Below are positions 54,066 to 63,099 of a stretch of DNA of 64,000 nucleotides, piece after piece. The notes beneath the pieces were generated by a model. The model searched no databases and was not told where the DNA came from. It was given only the letters and a program-made list of their open reading frames with translations. This DNA is from Crocinitomicaceae bacterium. Its GTDB lineage: Bacteria > Bacteroidota > Bacteroidia > Flavobacteriales_G > Salibacteraceae. Both the position numbers and the translations under genes were made by a program. Numbering within the stretch: position 1 is the stretch's first letter; every line of letters begins with the position of its first letter. The DNA lies in the NCBI GenBank assembly GCA_002707155.1, contig PAME01000018.1:186001-250000 (forward strand). The letters run 5' to 3'.

Positions 54066-54164
54066 ATGAACTCGAATGTCGGAATAATTCAAAGAATAAT
54101 GTACTTGGGTAGTTTTGTATGGCTGATATTCTTTTACAATACATTGAATAAAGTAAGTGGTTAA
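54066..54164 (+). CDS. possible 32-residue membrane peptide, candidate second cassette start
   Basis: An ATG lies ten bases after the GTT core at 54056, exactly as in the cassette before it (compare GTTGGGCTTAATG and GTTCGGACTTATG). The frame encodes MNSNVGIIQRIMYLGSFVWL, then IFFYNTLNKVSG and a stop: one hydrophobic helix, no known family. It may be a remnant of a second cassette or chance. The remaining intergenic DNA to 54257 shows no attC and no gene. Confidence 0.3.
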   Translation: MNSNVGIIQRIMYLGSFVWLIFFYNTLNKVSG

Positions 54165-54257
54165 AAAAGAGCTGCGCTAATAAGCGGGTAAATTGCTTTG
54201 TGTTTTATTAAAAATGGTTTTAGAAACGAAGCCAAGCGTATGAACAAGCCTTTTCAG

Positions 54258-57080
54258 TTACCCTTCTATTTCTTTTTTCAAGAACTTACCTGTATATGAA
54301 TTTTCGCATTTAACGAGGCCTTTCATATCTCCTTGATAGACAACTGTTCCACCTTCGTTTCCACCTTCAGGGCCAATATCTATAAAATGATCGCCCACCT
54401 TTATAAAGTCCATATTGTGCTCAATTACCAATACCGTATTTCCTTGATCTACCAATCGGTTAAGTACTCCAAGCAAAATTCGAATGTCTTCGAAATGCAA
54501 ACCAGTAGTAGGTTCGTCCAAAATATAGAAGGTGTTTCCGGTATTCTTTTTTGCCAATTCGCTGGCCAACTTAACCCGTTGTGCTTCACCACCAGAAAGC
54601 GTTACGCTGGACTGACCCAAAGAAATGTAACCCAATCCAACCTCATTTAAGGTTCTGATTTTTAGTGCAATTGATGGTATATGTTCAAAAAATGGCAGAG
54701 CATCTTCCATAGTCATATTCAACACATCCGATATCGATTTTCCTTTGTAACGCACTTCCAAGGTTTCTCGATTGTAGCGCTTTTCATTGCAGTCTTCGCA
54801 AGTCACATATACATCGGGCAGAAAATTCATTTCAATGGTTTTTACTCCAGCTCCTTTGCAGGTTTCGCATCGCCCACCTTTAACGTTAAATGAAAATCGC
54901 CCAGGCTTGTAACCTCTAATTTTTGCTTCTGGTAATTGAGCAAATAGATTTCTGATATCGCTAAAAACACCCGTATATGTTGCGGGGTTAGATCGCGGTG
55001 TTCTTCCAATAGGACTTTGGTCGATTTCTATGACTTTATCAATATGCTCTAATCCTTTTATGCTTTTGTAAGGCAGTGGTTTAGTTACAGATTTGTACAC
55101 ATATTGATTCAAAATAGGGTAGAGGGTATGGTTTACCAAACTGCTCTTACCACTGCCTGAAACGCCCGTAACTAAAATGAATTTACCTAAGGGTAAATCA
55201 ATGTTTACCTGCTTTAGGTTGTGTCCAGAAGCTCCTTTTAGTATTAACTTTTTTCCATTGCCTTTTCGCGGCGTTTCTCGAACTTCAATTTGTTTTTTGC
55301 CGTTGAGGTAGGCCGCCGTTTCACTGTTGCCTTTCAAAATTTGTTTTGGAGTCCCTTCTTCCACCACATGTCCACCGTGAATTCCAGCACCCGGTCCTAT
55401 GTCAAAAATGTAATCGGCATCCAGCATCATGTCTTTATCGTGCTCAACTACCATTACCGAATTTCCAATATCTCGTAAATTCTTTAAAGCCACTATTAAT
55501 TTAGAATTGTCTCGCTGATGCAAGCCGATACTTGGCTCGTCTAAAATGTACAATACGCCTACCAACTGAGAACCAATTTGAGTAGCCAATCGAATGCGCT
55601 GAGCTTCACCACCAGATAGGGTTTTTGCGGATCGGTTGAGGGATAGGTAACTTAACCCAACATCCAATAAAAACTGGATTCTAGTGCGGATTTCCTTCAC
55701 TACTTCTTCGGCAATTTTACCCTGATTTTTGGAGAGTTTAGATTCAATCGAAGCAAACCAATTTCCAAGTTCAGCAATATTTAATCCAGCAATATCACCA
55801 ATATTTTTATTGTCAATTTTAAAGTAGAGTGCTTGCTTTTTTAGTCTAGTCCCTTCACAATTAGGGCAAGTTACTTTGTTCATAAAGCTTTGTGCCCAAC
55901 GCTGGTAGCCTTTTCCGAAATCATCATCCCTTTGCTGAGTCAGCATATTTACAATCCCGTCAAAGTTGAAGCGATAACTTTTGTTCACTCCAGCCAATTG
56001 AGATTCCACGACAATTTCTTCATTACTGCCATAGAGTAATTGGTCAATGGTCTCTTCATCAAGTTCGGAAAGAGGAGAGGTGATTTTGTAACCCCTAGAG
56101 GATAGCAGTCCTTCAACCTGTTTAAAAATCCAATTGGCTTTATAGGCACCTAGAGGGGCTAAACCACCTTGTTTAATGGTCTTTTTTGTATCTGGAATAA
56201 TTTTATCTAAATCCACTTCAGAGACTTCTCCTAATCCGTTACAATGCGGGCAAGCGCCCTTTGGTGAATTGAACGAGAAAAGATTAGGAGCGGGCAAATC
56301 ATAAGCGATTCCCGTACTTGGACACATTAAGTTCCTTGAAAAGAATCGGGCTTTATCGTCCTTTTCGCCTTGAACCATTATCACATTGTTGCCCATTTTC
56401 ATGGCAGTTTTAAACGATTCTTTGATGCGTGATTTTGATTTAGTGTCTACCTTTAACCGGTCAATAACTACCTCAATATCGTGTGTTTTGTAGCGATCCA
56501 ATTGCATACGGGGTATAATATCTTGCAGTTCTCCATCCACGCGAACCTTGAGAAACCCTTTTTTACTTACATTTTGAAATAATTCGCGATAATGACCTTT
56601 TCTGCCGCGAACAAGTGGAGCGAGGATTGAAATTTTCTGGTCCTTATAATCGCTTTGAATTAACTTTAGAATTTCCTCATCGCTGTATTGAACCATTTTT
56701 TCTCCAGTATTGTAGGAGTAGGCATCTGACGCACGGGCATACAGTAAACGGACAAAATCATAAATTTCGGTTATTGTTCCAACGGTAGACCGAGGGCTTT
56801 TGTTCACCGTTTTTTGCTCAATACTAATAACAGGACTCAGGCCGCTGATTTTATCTACATCTGGCCGTTCTAATGCTCCAATAAACTGTCGAGCATAAGA
56901 AGCAAAAGTTTCTATGTAGCGACGCTGTCCTTCGGCGTAAATGGTATCAAAAGCAAGCGAGGATTTTCCACTACCGCTTAACCCAGTAATAACGACGAGC
57001 TTATTCCGTGGAATTTTTACATCAATATTTTTTAGATTGTGCTCGCGCGCTCCGTAAACTTCCAAAAACTCTTGTCGCAT
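54258..57080 (-). CDS. uvrA: UvrABC system protein A
   Basis: UvrA is the damage-sensing ATPase of nucleotide excision repair. The 940-residue protein has both ABC modules: Walker [18 protein letters not shown] near residue 31 and [16 protein letters not shown] near 640; signature motifs [17 protein letters not shown] and [17 protein letters not shown]; the interaction region [20 protein letters not shown]; and zinc fingers CPHCNGLG and CETCKGAG ... [10 protein letters not shown]. It is full length. The next gene on the minus strand begins one base away, so it may be co-transcribed with the transglycosylase downstream of its promoter. Confidence 0.97.
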   Translation of the reverse strand: MRQEFLEVYGAREHNLKNIDVKIPRNKLVVITGLSGSGKSSLAFDTIYAEGQRRYIETFASYARQFIGALERPDVDKISGLSPVISIEQKTVNKSPRSTVGTITEIYDFVRLLYARASDAYSYNTGEKMVQYSDEEILKLIQSDYKDQKISILAPLVRGRKGHYRELFQNVSKKGFLKVRVDGELQDIIPRMQLDRYKTHDIEVVIDRLKVDTKSKSRIKESFKTAMKMGNNVIMVQGEKDDKARFFSRNLMCPSTGIAYDLPAPNLFSFNSPKGACPHCNGLGEVSEVDLDKIIPDTKKTIKQGGLAPLGAYKANWIFKQVEGLLSSRGYKITSPLSELDEETIDQLLYGSNEEIVVESQLAGVNKSYRFNFDGIVNMLTQQRDDDFGKGYQRWAQSFMNKVTCPNCEGTRLKKQALYFKIDNKNIGDIAGLNIAELGNWFASIESKLSKNQGKIAEEVVKEIRTRIQFLLDVGLSYLSLNRSAKTLSGGEAQRIRLATQIGSQLVGVLYILDEPSIGLHQRDNSKLIVALKNLRDIGNSVMVVEHDKDMMLDADYIFDIGPGAGIHGGHVVEEGTPKQILKGNSETAAYLNGKKQIEVRETPRKGNGKKLILKGASGHNLKQVNIDLPLGKFILVTGVSGSGKSSLVNHTLYPILNQYVYKSVTKPLPYKSIKGLEHIDKVIEIDQSPIGRTPRSNPATYTGVFSDIRNLFAQLPEAKIRGYKPGRFSFNVKGGRCETCKGAGVKTIEMNFLPDVYVTCEDCNEKRYNRETLEVRYKGKSISDVLNMTMEDALPFFEHIPSIALKIRTLNEVGLGYISLGQSSVTLSGGEAQRVKLASELAKKNTGNTFYILDEPTTGLHFEDIRILLGVLNRLVDQGNTVLVIEHNMDFIKVGDHFIDIGPEGGNEGGTVVYQGDMKGLVKCENSYTGKFLKKEIEG

Positions 57081-57081
57081 C

Positions 57082-58074
57082 TTAGTTTTTGTTCTGTGAA
57101 GTATCTATAGCTGTAATTGGAAGTTGAGTTTGTAATTGGTCTATGAATTTTTCGTCCGGTATTTTAATCGAATAGGTTTTTTTGCTCGAATTATTCAGGT
57201 CTTTATCTCTTAACCATGGGTTAAGGTACTTCAACACTTTATAGTTTATGCCGTTTAAGGCTGCGTAATCAACAAAGCTATTTACTGAGCTGTCTAGCGT
57301 AATTGTTTTGTAGCTAATAATAGGATATAGGTCTTTACTTCTAAAATTGAATCCAAACTGATCGGCATTGGATAGAATATGTTTTGCAGCAATAATTCTA
57401 GATAGATACCTCGAAGTTTCTGAATTCAATAGCAAATCGTAGTAGGAATTCACCTGTTGTTTATCCAGTTGTTTTTGCAATCCAGACTGCCCCATATTAT
57501 ATGAAGCAGCAGCAAGCGTCCATGATCCAAATTTTTCTTTGGCTTCTTTTAAATACAAGCAAGCCGCGTGAGTTGATTTTTCAATGTGGTAACGTTCATC
57601 AACTTCGCTGTTAACCTCAAGTCCATATTCTGGTCCCGTTTTTTTCATAATTTGCCAAAATCCAGCAGCACCAGCTGAAGAAACGATTTGTGTTAATCCA
57701 CTTTCTATGAGCGCCAAGTATTTAAAGTCATTGGGTACATTTTCTTCCAGGAGTATTTTTTCAATTACCGGAAACCAGCGATTTGATCGTTTAATAAACA
57801 GAAGGGTATTGGATTGCCAATAAGTGTTTACATGCAGTTCTCTATCCAGTTTTTCTTTTACGTCGATCAACTGCAAAGGAACCTTCTCTCCAGCAAATTC
57901 AATGGAATTGGGAAGATTTAAAGCAAAAATTTTATAATTCGCTTCAAATACTTTCTGGTAGGATAAATCTTCTTTCTCTTCATAAGTGGAGTAGGTGAAA
58001 AGATAGATACTAAAGGCTGATATGACCAGCGTAATAGAAGTAATTAAGAATCCCCTGCGAATATTACTTTTCAT
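57082..58074 (-). CDS. lytic transglycosylase (SLT family), membrane-anchored
   Basis: The 330-residue protein starts with a basic stretch and one helix (GFLITSITLVISAFSIYLF) that may anchor it. The SLT domain follows: ALIESGLTQIVSSAGAAGFW with catalytic Glu, IMKKTGPEYGLEVN, and LAAASYNMGQSGLQKQL, typical of MltD/Slt enzymes that cut glycan strands to 1,6-anhydro ends. No LysM domain is present. It lies between the MraY-like transferase (11-base overlap) and uvrA (one-base gap), on the same strand. Confidence 0.9.
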   Translation of the reverse strand: MKSNIRRGFLITSITLVISAFSIYLFTYSTYEEKEDLSYQKVFEANYKIFALNLPNSIEFAGEKVPLQLIDVKEKLDRELHVNTYWQSNTLLFIKRSNRWFPVIEKILLEENVPNDFKYLALIESGLTQIVSSAGAAGFWQIMKKTGPEYGLEVNSEVDERYHIEKSTHAACLYLKEAKEKFGSWTLAAASYNMGQSGLQKQLDKQQVNSYYDLLLNSETSRYLSRIIAAKHILSNADQFGFNFRSKDLYPIISYKTITLDSSVNSFVDYAALNGINYKVLKYLNPWLRDKDLNNSSKKTYSIKIPDEKFIDQLQTQLPITAIDTSQNKN

Positions 58075-59191
58075 TTATTTCCTTAAACCTTTTTTTTGTT
58101 TTCGACAATTGGGTAATGCCAAAAAGTGTTCCAAATACAACTAAAAACCACGATCCAAAAATCAGGCTATAACTGATATCCCAAATGATAAATACATTAG
58201 CAATAACATAGATGAGAATAAAACTTACTCCAGCTATTGCTGCAAAAATTTGTGCAACGTTTCTGTCAGACAATCCTAAATAAGAAAGGTGGTGCGTTGT
58301 ATGGTCTTTTCCACCAACAAAAGGAGACTGACCTCTTCGTAAGCGATTAATAATTACCGTTAAGGTATCACTAATAGGAATTGCAAATGCTATTAGTACA
58401 ATGACGAATTGCTTAGAAACGGCTTCTTCATTAACTCCTACGGATTGATTATTCCAAAAATAAATGATACCAAAAATTGCTAGAAATATGCCTAGAAATT
58501 GACTCCCTGTATCCCCCATAAACATTTTTGAAGGGTGCCAATTAAAAAACAAGAAACCAACAAGTGCGCCTGATACGCCTATGAGTGAAGTAAAAAAGAA
58601 ATGGTTGAAATTTGGGCTTATCCATGCTACGCTCATTGCACAGCAGATGATAAACAACGATACGATAGTTGTGATGCCATCCATGTTATCTAACATGTTG
58701 ATGGAGTTCATAACTGCTACCACCCAAATTATAGTGAGCAGATAGTTGAACAGGGAAAGCTCAAAAAAGGAGATATAGGTGCCCGTTAGAATAAGCACAC
58801 AGCCACAAGCTACTTGCACCAAAAATTTGAGCAATGGGTTTGTATTATAAGCATCATCGGATAAGCCCATTAAAAAAGCCATACCTGCAGCTATGAGAAT
58901 ACCTATATGCTTGGTGTTTAACCCATCTAATAAAGGATGAAATAATAACGTATACAGCATATACGTTACCAAAAAAATTATGTAAAAACTTATGCCTCCT
59001 AAAGCAGGTTTTGATACGGGAGACCACCTTACAATACTTTCATCAACATTTCTTCTTCCTAAGTTTTTTGAAAACTTAAGAAAAATTGTGTTCATTAGCA
59101 CCGATAACGTAAGTGCGAAGCAAAAAATGCCTACATATTTGTATAAATCTATAGAATTCAATTCAGAACCAAAGCTAGCTAATCGGTTCAT
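58064..59191 (-). CDS. undecaprenyl-phosphate glycosyl-1-phosphate transferase, WecA/TagO (MraY-like) type
   Basis: The 375-residue protein has about ten hydrophobic helices and the MraY-superfamily motifs: FLMGLSDDAYNTNPLLKFL, MLDNMDGITT (N-x-x-D-G), and FMGDTGSQFLGIFLAIF. A cytoplasmic loop carries PFVGGKDHTTHHLSYLGLS, the HIH-like region of WecA/TagO. It attaches the first sugar phosphate to undecaprenyl phosphate for a surface polymer. It heads toward the transglycosylase gene with an 11-base overlap and lies next to rfbC, wzc and wza. Confidence 0.92.
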   Translation of the reverse strand: MNRLASFGSELNSIDLYKYVGIFCFALTLSVLMNTIFLKFSKNLGRRNVDESIVRWSPVSKPALGGISFYIIFLVTYMLYTLLFHPLLDGLNTKHIGILIAAGMAFLMGLSDDAYNTNPLLKFLVQVACGCVLILTGTYISFFELSLFNYLLTIIWVVAVMNSINMLDNMDGITTIVSLFIICCAMSVAWISPNFNHFFFTSLIGVSGALVGFLFFNWHPSKMFMGDTGSQFLGIFLAIFGIIYFWNNQSVGVNEEAVSKQFVIVLIAFAIPISDTLTVIINRLRRGQSPFVGGKDHTTHHLSYLGLSDRNVAQIFAAIAGVSFILIYVIANVFIIWDISYSLIFGSWFLVVFGTLFGITQLSKTKKRFKEINEK

Positions 59192-59217
59192 TGTTGTTGG
59201 TCAGTTTTAATAAAGAA

Positions 59218-59778
59218 TTAGATCGATTTATACACAAATTCACTTTCGAAATCTTTGAACTTAGGATTGACTTTATCTTTTTCTGAAAGTATGGGATTTT
59301 TAGAATTCCAGTTTATAGCTAAGTCTTTATCGTTCCAGAGAATACCACCTTCCGAATCCTTGTTATACATGCTGGAACATTTGTAATTGAACAGGGAATT
59401 GTCTTCAAGTGTTTCAAATCCATGGGCAAATCCCTCTGGAATGAATAAAAAAAGTTTGTTTTTTGCGCTCAGTTCAATACCAAAATGTTCACCATAATTG
59501 GGCGATCCTTTTCTTATATCAACTACAACATCATGCACAGCACCTACAATCGCTCTAATTAATTTTGCTTGAGCATGAGGAGGTTTCTGAAAATGTAATC
59601 CGCGTAAAACATTTTTAGGGACTGAAAGAGATTGATTGTCTTGTAAGAAATTATGAGTGATACCTAATTCATGAAACTTATTTTGATTGTAGGATTCGAA
59701 AAAATATCCCCGCTCATCCTCAAAAACAGTTGGTTCTAGAACATACAGCCCTTTAAGAGGCTCGTCAACTATCTTCAT
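59218..59778 (-). CDS. rfbC: dTDP-4-dehydrorhamnose 3,5-epimerase
   Basis: RfbC makes dTDP-4-dehydro-L-rhamnose for surface polysaccharide. The 186-residue cupin protein shows LEPTVFEDERGYFFESYNQ, the RGLHFQKPPHAQAKLIR block with the catalytic His, DVVVDIRKGSPNYGEHFG, FIPEGFAHGFETLED, and WNDKDLAINW. These are full family motifs. The other rhamnose genes (rfbA, B, D) are not in the window. It is 3 bases from wzc on the same strand. Confidence 0.95.
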   Translation of the reverse strand: MKIVDEPLKGLYVLEPTVFEDERGYFFESYNQNKFHELGITHNFLQDNQSLSVPKNVLRGLHFQKPPHAQAKLIRAIVGAVHDVVVDIRKGSPNYGEHFGIELSAKNKLFLFIPEGFAHGFETLEDNSLFNYKCSSMYNKDSEGGILWNDKDLAINWNSKNPILSEKDKVNPKFKDFESEFVYKSI

Positions 59779-59781
59779 CTC

Positions 59782-62250
59782 CTAATTTTTTTTATTGAAA
59801 AAGCGATTCTTTTTTTCTGTTTCTTGCTGCTCAGGTTCTTCGTAATAACCGCCATATCCATAGCCGTATCCATAGCCGTATCCGTAACCATAGCTGTAGT
59901 TATAACTGTATCGGCCGCTTCTAATTTCTACACCGTTCAAAACAACCGCTAGATTTTTTAAGTTATTCTCATTAACTACACGATCAACCATTTGAACAAA
60001 GTTTCGCTTGCTGTATCCAGCTCTAAATATGTAGAGTGGATAATCGGCTAGTTTTAGGCAATAAATTCCATCAGTTACCAATCCAACAGGAGGGTTATCA
60101 ATAATAATGATATCGTAGGTTTCCTTTAACTCTTTCAATATTTCGGGCAGCTTACCATTGATGATTAACTCTGAAGGGTTTGGCGGCACTGGCCCAGCAG
60201 TAATAAAGTCTAAGTTCGTTTGTTGACTCGATTGTATCGTATCAGAGATTTTATCTTTTCCGATAAGTAGGGTAGACATGCCATTTTTATTTTGAACATT
60301 GAAACCCTTATGGATTTTAGGTTTACGCATATCTAAATCGAGAATTATTACTTTTCTGCCAGAGAAAGCTATAATCCCTCCCAAGTTGATAGCAACAAAG
60401 GTCTTTCCTTCACCAGAAATGGTAGAGGTAATCGCGATAACTTTTGATCCTTCAGCCTCAGTGGATAGGAACTGTAAATTGGTTCTCAAGGATCGGAATG
60501 ATTCAGCTAAAACAGATTTCGGCCTTTGGTCAACGATCAATTGACTAACTGGAATTTTCTCTTTAACTTCTGGGACAATACCTAAAGTACCCACCGAAGC
60601 ATTTGTCATTTTTACAATTTCATTTAATGATCCTATGGTATTATGACTCAGGTAGCGCACCAATACTAGCAGAATGGAAAGGAAAACTGCAAAAATTGCA
60701 AAAACAATGTAGGTCATTTTTTTATTTGGTTCTACCGGTAGGTTATTTGGTGTAGCCCTTTCTAGAATTACACTTTCAGGTACAATACCTGCTTTGGCTA
60801 TGGCATATTCTGCTTTCTTTTCTAGAAGTAGAGTGTAGAATTTTTCATTAATTGTAAAGATTCTTTTTAGCCTAGAATATTTAAGTTCTTGCAGTGGCAG
60901 TCCGCTAAAGGTTCCTTCTATTTCGCCAATTTTTTGTTTCAAGCTTGTTATCCGATTCTTTAAATTCACCTCCATAGAAATAATGCTTTCAAAGAGCAAC
61001 TTTTTCTGAATACGCACTTGGTAATCTAAATTTTGAACCCTTCCGCTTGATTGAGTTACTTCATACAGACTTTGGTCTTTTTCGATTTGAAGTTCCTGCA
61101 AATAAGCAATTTGCTGTAACAAGTTATCTTCGAATTGAGTGCCGGTAAGCAATGGGATAAGTTGATGAACCTCTACGGAGTCGGAAGAACTAGTAGCTGC
61201 TTGTTTTACTTGTATCAATATTTCTTGCTCCAGTTCTTGCTTTATTAATTCTTCCTCTAAATTTCCAAGTCGATCGAGATATATTCCAGTCAACTCACTT
61301 GAACCAGTTACCTTATTACTTAGCTTAAATTCCTGAATTGATACTTCTGATTCTTTAAGTCTTCCGTAAACTTCAGAAATTTGACTATCAATAAATTCTA
61401 TTACCTGTGTTGAACTGTAGATTTTTCGAGTTAGATCATAGTCAATAAAACCTGTAGAAATTGCATTTGCAAGGTCAGCGGCTTTTCTAGGGTTAGGGTC
61501 GGTAAATGATATGCTAATTGATTTTGCAGACTGGCTCAAAACCTTTAAATCAAGACTTTTACTGTATCTATTTACAATGCTCGCGTTATTATTAAGTGTA
61601 AAAAACACATCGTTTCTTGTTCCCGTTTCCTGGTCGTTTTTTATAATATCAAAATCCAATATTTTTATTGAAAGCGTTACGAAGGGCAACTCTATATCCC
61701 CGTCTATTTTAAACACTTGATAATTAGCATCACCTATAGGCTCATCGATAGAAAGGTGTATTTGAGTTGTATTGGGAAAGTAGATGTAATATTTATGTGC
61801 GAAAGCTTCAGCACTAATTATGTCGTAATCCACGATATACGGAGAAGACATGTAAAGCTCATAATTTAGTAATTCTCCCTCGTTAAAATAGGAGATGTCA
61901 AGTGGCAATTTTTTGAAAATAGTTTTCAGAAACTCTTTTGACCGAATGACTTCCAAATCGGACATCATATCTTCGTTTTGGTTTTTACCAAAATCTATTT
62001 CAAGAAGCTGACTGGCTTGATTAGATTCTTTTAATTGTAAAATACTTGTACTTTGATACATGGGTTGGTAGTATCGCAAATACAAATAAGCACCACCAAA
62101 CGCTAAAGAAACAAATAGTAAAATCCAGATGAACGATTTTTGGATTAGATGTATAAATAACCCAATTTCAAAATCTTGACTAAATTTTGTGAGTCTTTCT
62201 TTGTATAAATCAAGACTTTCGTTCTGTTCCTCTCTAGCGTCCTGTATCAT
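59782..62250 (-). CDS. polysaccharide-export tyrosine kinase, Wzc type
   Basis: The 822-residue protein is a Wzc-type copolymerase and kinase. N-terminal Wzz domain: first membrane helix SFIWILLFVSLAFGGAYLYL, periplasmic coiled coil (about 290-480), second helix YIVFAIFAVFLSILLVLV. C-terminal kinase: Walker A STISGEGKTFVAINLGG, Walker A' VIILDLDMRKPKIH, and Walker B YDIIIIDNPPVGLVTD. The tail is a tyrosine cluster (SYNYSYGYGYGYG and more), the usual site of autophosphorylation. It abuts wza (one base) and rfbC, so all are one operon. Confidence 0.94.
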   Translation of the reverse strand: MIQDAREEQNESLDLYKERLTKFSQDFEIGLFIHLIQKSFIWILLFVSLAFGGAYLYLRYYQPMYQSTSILQLKESNQASQLLEIDFGKNQNEDMMSDLEVIRSKEFLKTIFKKLPLDISYFNEGELLNYELYMSSPYIVDYDIISAEAFAHKYYIYFPNTTQIHLSIDEPIGDANYQVFKIDGDIELPFVTLSIKILDFDIIKNDQETGTRNDVFFTLNNNASIVNRYSKSLDLKVLSQSAKSISISFTDPNPRKAADLANAISTGFIDYDLTRKIYSSTQVIEFIDSQISEVYGRLKESEVSIQEFKLSNKVTGSSELTGIYLDRLGNLEEELIKQELEQEILIQVKQAATSSSDSVEVHQLIPLLTGTQFEDNLLQQIAYLQELQIEKDQSLYEVTQSSGRVQNLDYQVRIQKKLLFESIISMEVNLKNRITSLKQKIGEIEGTFSGLPLQELKYSRLKRIFTINEKFYTLLLEKKAEYAIAKAGIVPESVILERATPNNLPVEPNKKMTYIVFAIFAVFLSILLVLVRYLSHNTIGSLNEIVKMTNASVGTLGIVPEVKEKIPVSQLIVDQRPKSVLAESFRSLRTNLQFLSTEAEGSKVIAITSTISGEGKTFVAINLGGIIAFSGRKVIILDLDMRKPKIHKGFNVQNKNGMSTLLIGKDKISDTIQSSQQTNLDFITAGPVPPNPSELIINGKLPEILKELKETYDIIIIDNPPVGLVTDGIYCLKLADYPLYIFRAGYSKRNFVQMVDRVVNENNLKNLAVVLNGVEIRSGRYSYNYSYGYGYGYGYGYGYGGYYEEPEQQETEKKNRFFNKKN
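59850..59913 (-). repeat. Gly-Tyr coding tandem repeat in the wzc tail
   Basis: Within wzc, near-identical units of TATGGATACGGC (12 bases) repeat on the minus strand and encode alternating Gly and Tyr. Such an array can change length in frame by slippage, altering the number of phosphorylatable tyrosines. Confidence 0.7.
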
Positions 62251-63048
62251 CTAATTGTTTAAAGCTGATAAAGCCTGCAATGTTGTTATAGTAAGTAAAA
62301 CAGTGGTAAGAAGACTTACAAACGGTGTGATTTCCCTCAACAAATTGGAAGCAATTCTTCTTCGAGGTTCAACATAAATAATGTCCTCAGTACGCACTAA
62401 CATATTAGCATACTTCAAACCTTCAATCGTACTAAGGTCGAACTCGTAAACCAATGGGTCGTTTTGATCGCCCGTTTTTCGTATCAATTTTACTTTTTGA
62501 GCCTTTCCAAATTCAGAAACTCCACCAGCGCGAGCTAAAACTTCAATTATCGTTGTGTTGTTATTGTTTAACTGAATAACGGTTGCATTGCCATAACTTC
62601 CTGGAAACACAAATACCCGTCGATTATTCACAAATAACTGAACAAATGGGTCGTTAAACGAATAAGCATATTTTTCTTGCAAAAAGAGTTCTGCTTCGCG
62701 TACTGTTTTCCCACCAATCTTCACATCGCCTAAAACAGGTAACTTACAGGTACTATCTTGTTCCACTAAGTAACTAAAAACAGCTAAGTTTTGTCCGCCG
62801 GCCATCATTTGCCCGCCAGCTTGTTGTCCTTGATTGGAAATGTCAATGAGTTTAAATCCATCATTGGCGTATAGCCTAAAAAAGAATAAGTCGTTTGGCT
62901 GAATTATGTAGCCATTTGATTTTACGGTGTCGTCGGGTATATCAAATTGATAATCCTTTTCAGTTTTAAGCATTATACTTTGGTTGATACAACTTGAAAA
63001 GCCAAAGCCCAACACAATAACGCTAAGAATTAAATGGAGTTTTTTCAT
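62251..63048 (-). CDS. polysaccharide-export outer-membrane lipoprotein, Wza type
   Basis: The 265-residue protein has a lipoprotein signal with Cys20 (VIVLGFGFSSC). Poly_export (SLBB-containing) domain: YIIQPNDLFFFRLYANDGFK, CKLPVLGDVKIGGKTVREAE, FVQLFVNNRRVFVFPGSYGN, and VLARAGGVSEFGKAQKVKLIR. The C-terminus ends in a hydrophobic helix, the amphipathic or membrane segment used by Wza-type channels in the outer membrane. It starts the export pair with wzc, one base apart. Confidence 0.93.
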   Translation of the reverse strand: MKKLHLILSVIVLGFGFSSCINQSIMLKTEKDYQFDIPDDTVKSNGYIIQPNDLFFFRLYANDGFKLIDISNQGQQAGGQMMAGGQNLAVFSYLVEQDSTCKLPVLGDVKIGGKTVREAELFLQEKYAYSFNDPFVQLFVNNRRVFVFPGSYGNATVIQLNNNNTTIIEVLARAGGVSEFGKAQKVKLIRKTGDQNDPLVYEFDLSTIEGLKYANMLVRTEDIIYVEPRRRIASNLLREITPFVSLLTTVLLTITTLQALSALNN

Positions 63049-63099
63049 GTTTTATTTTTGCAGTGCAAAGTTAAGCAAATCAATATTCTTGGCTTAATT

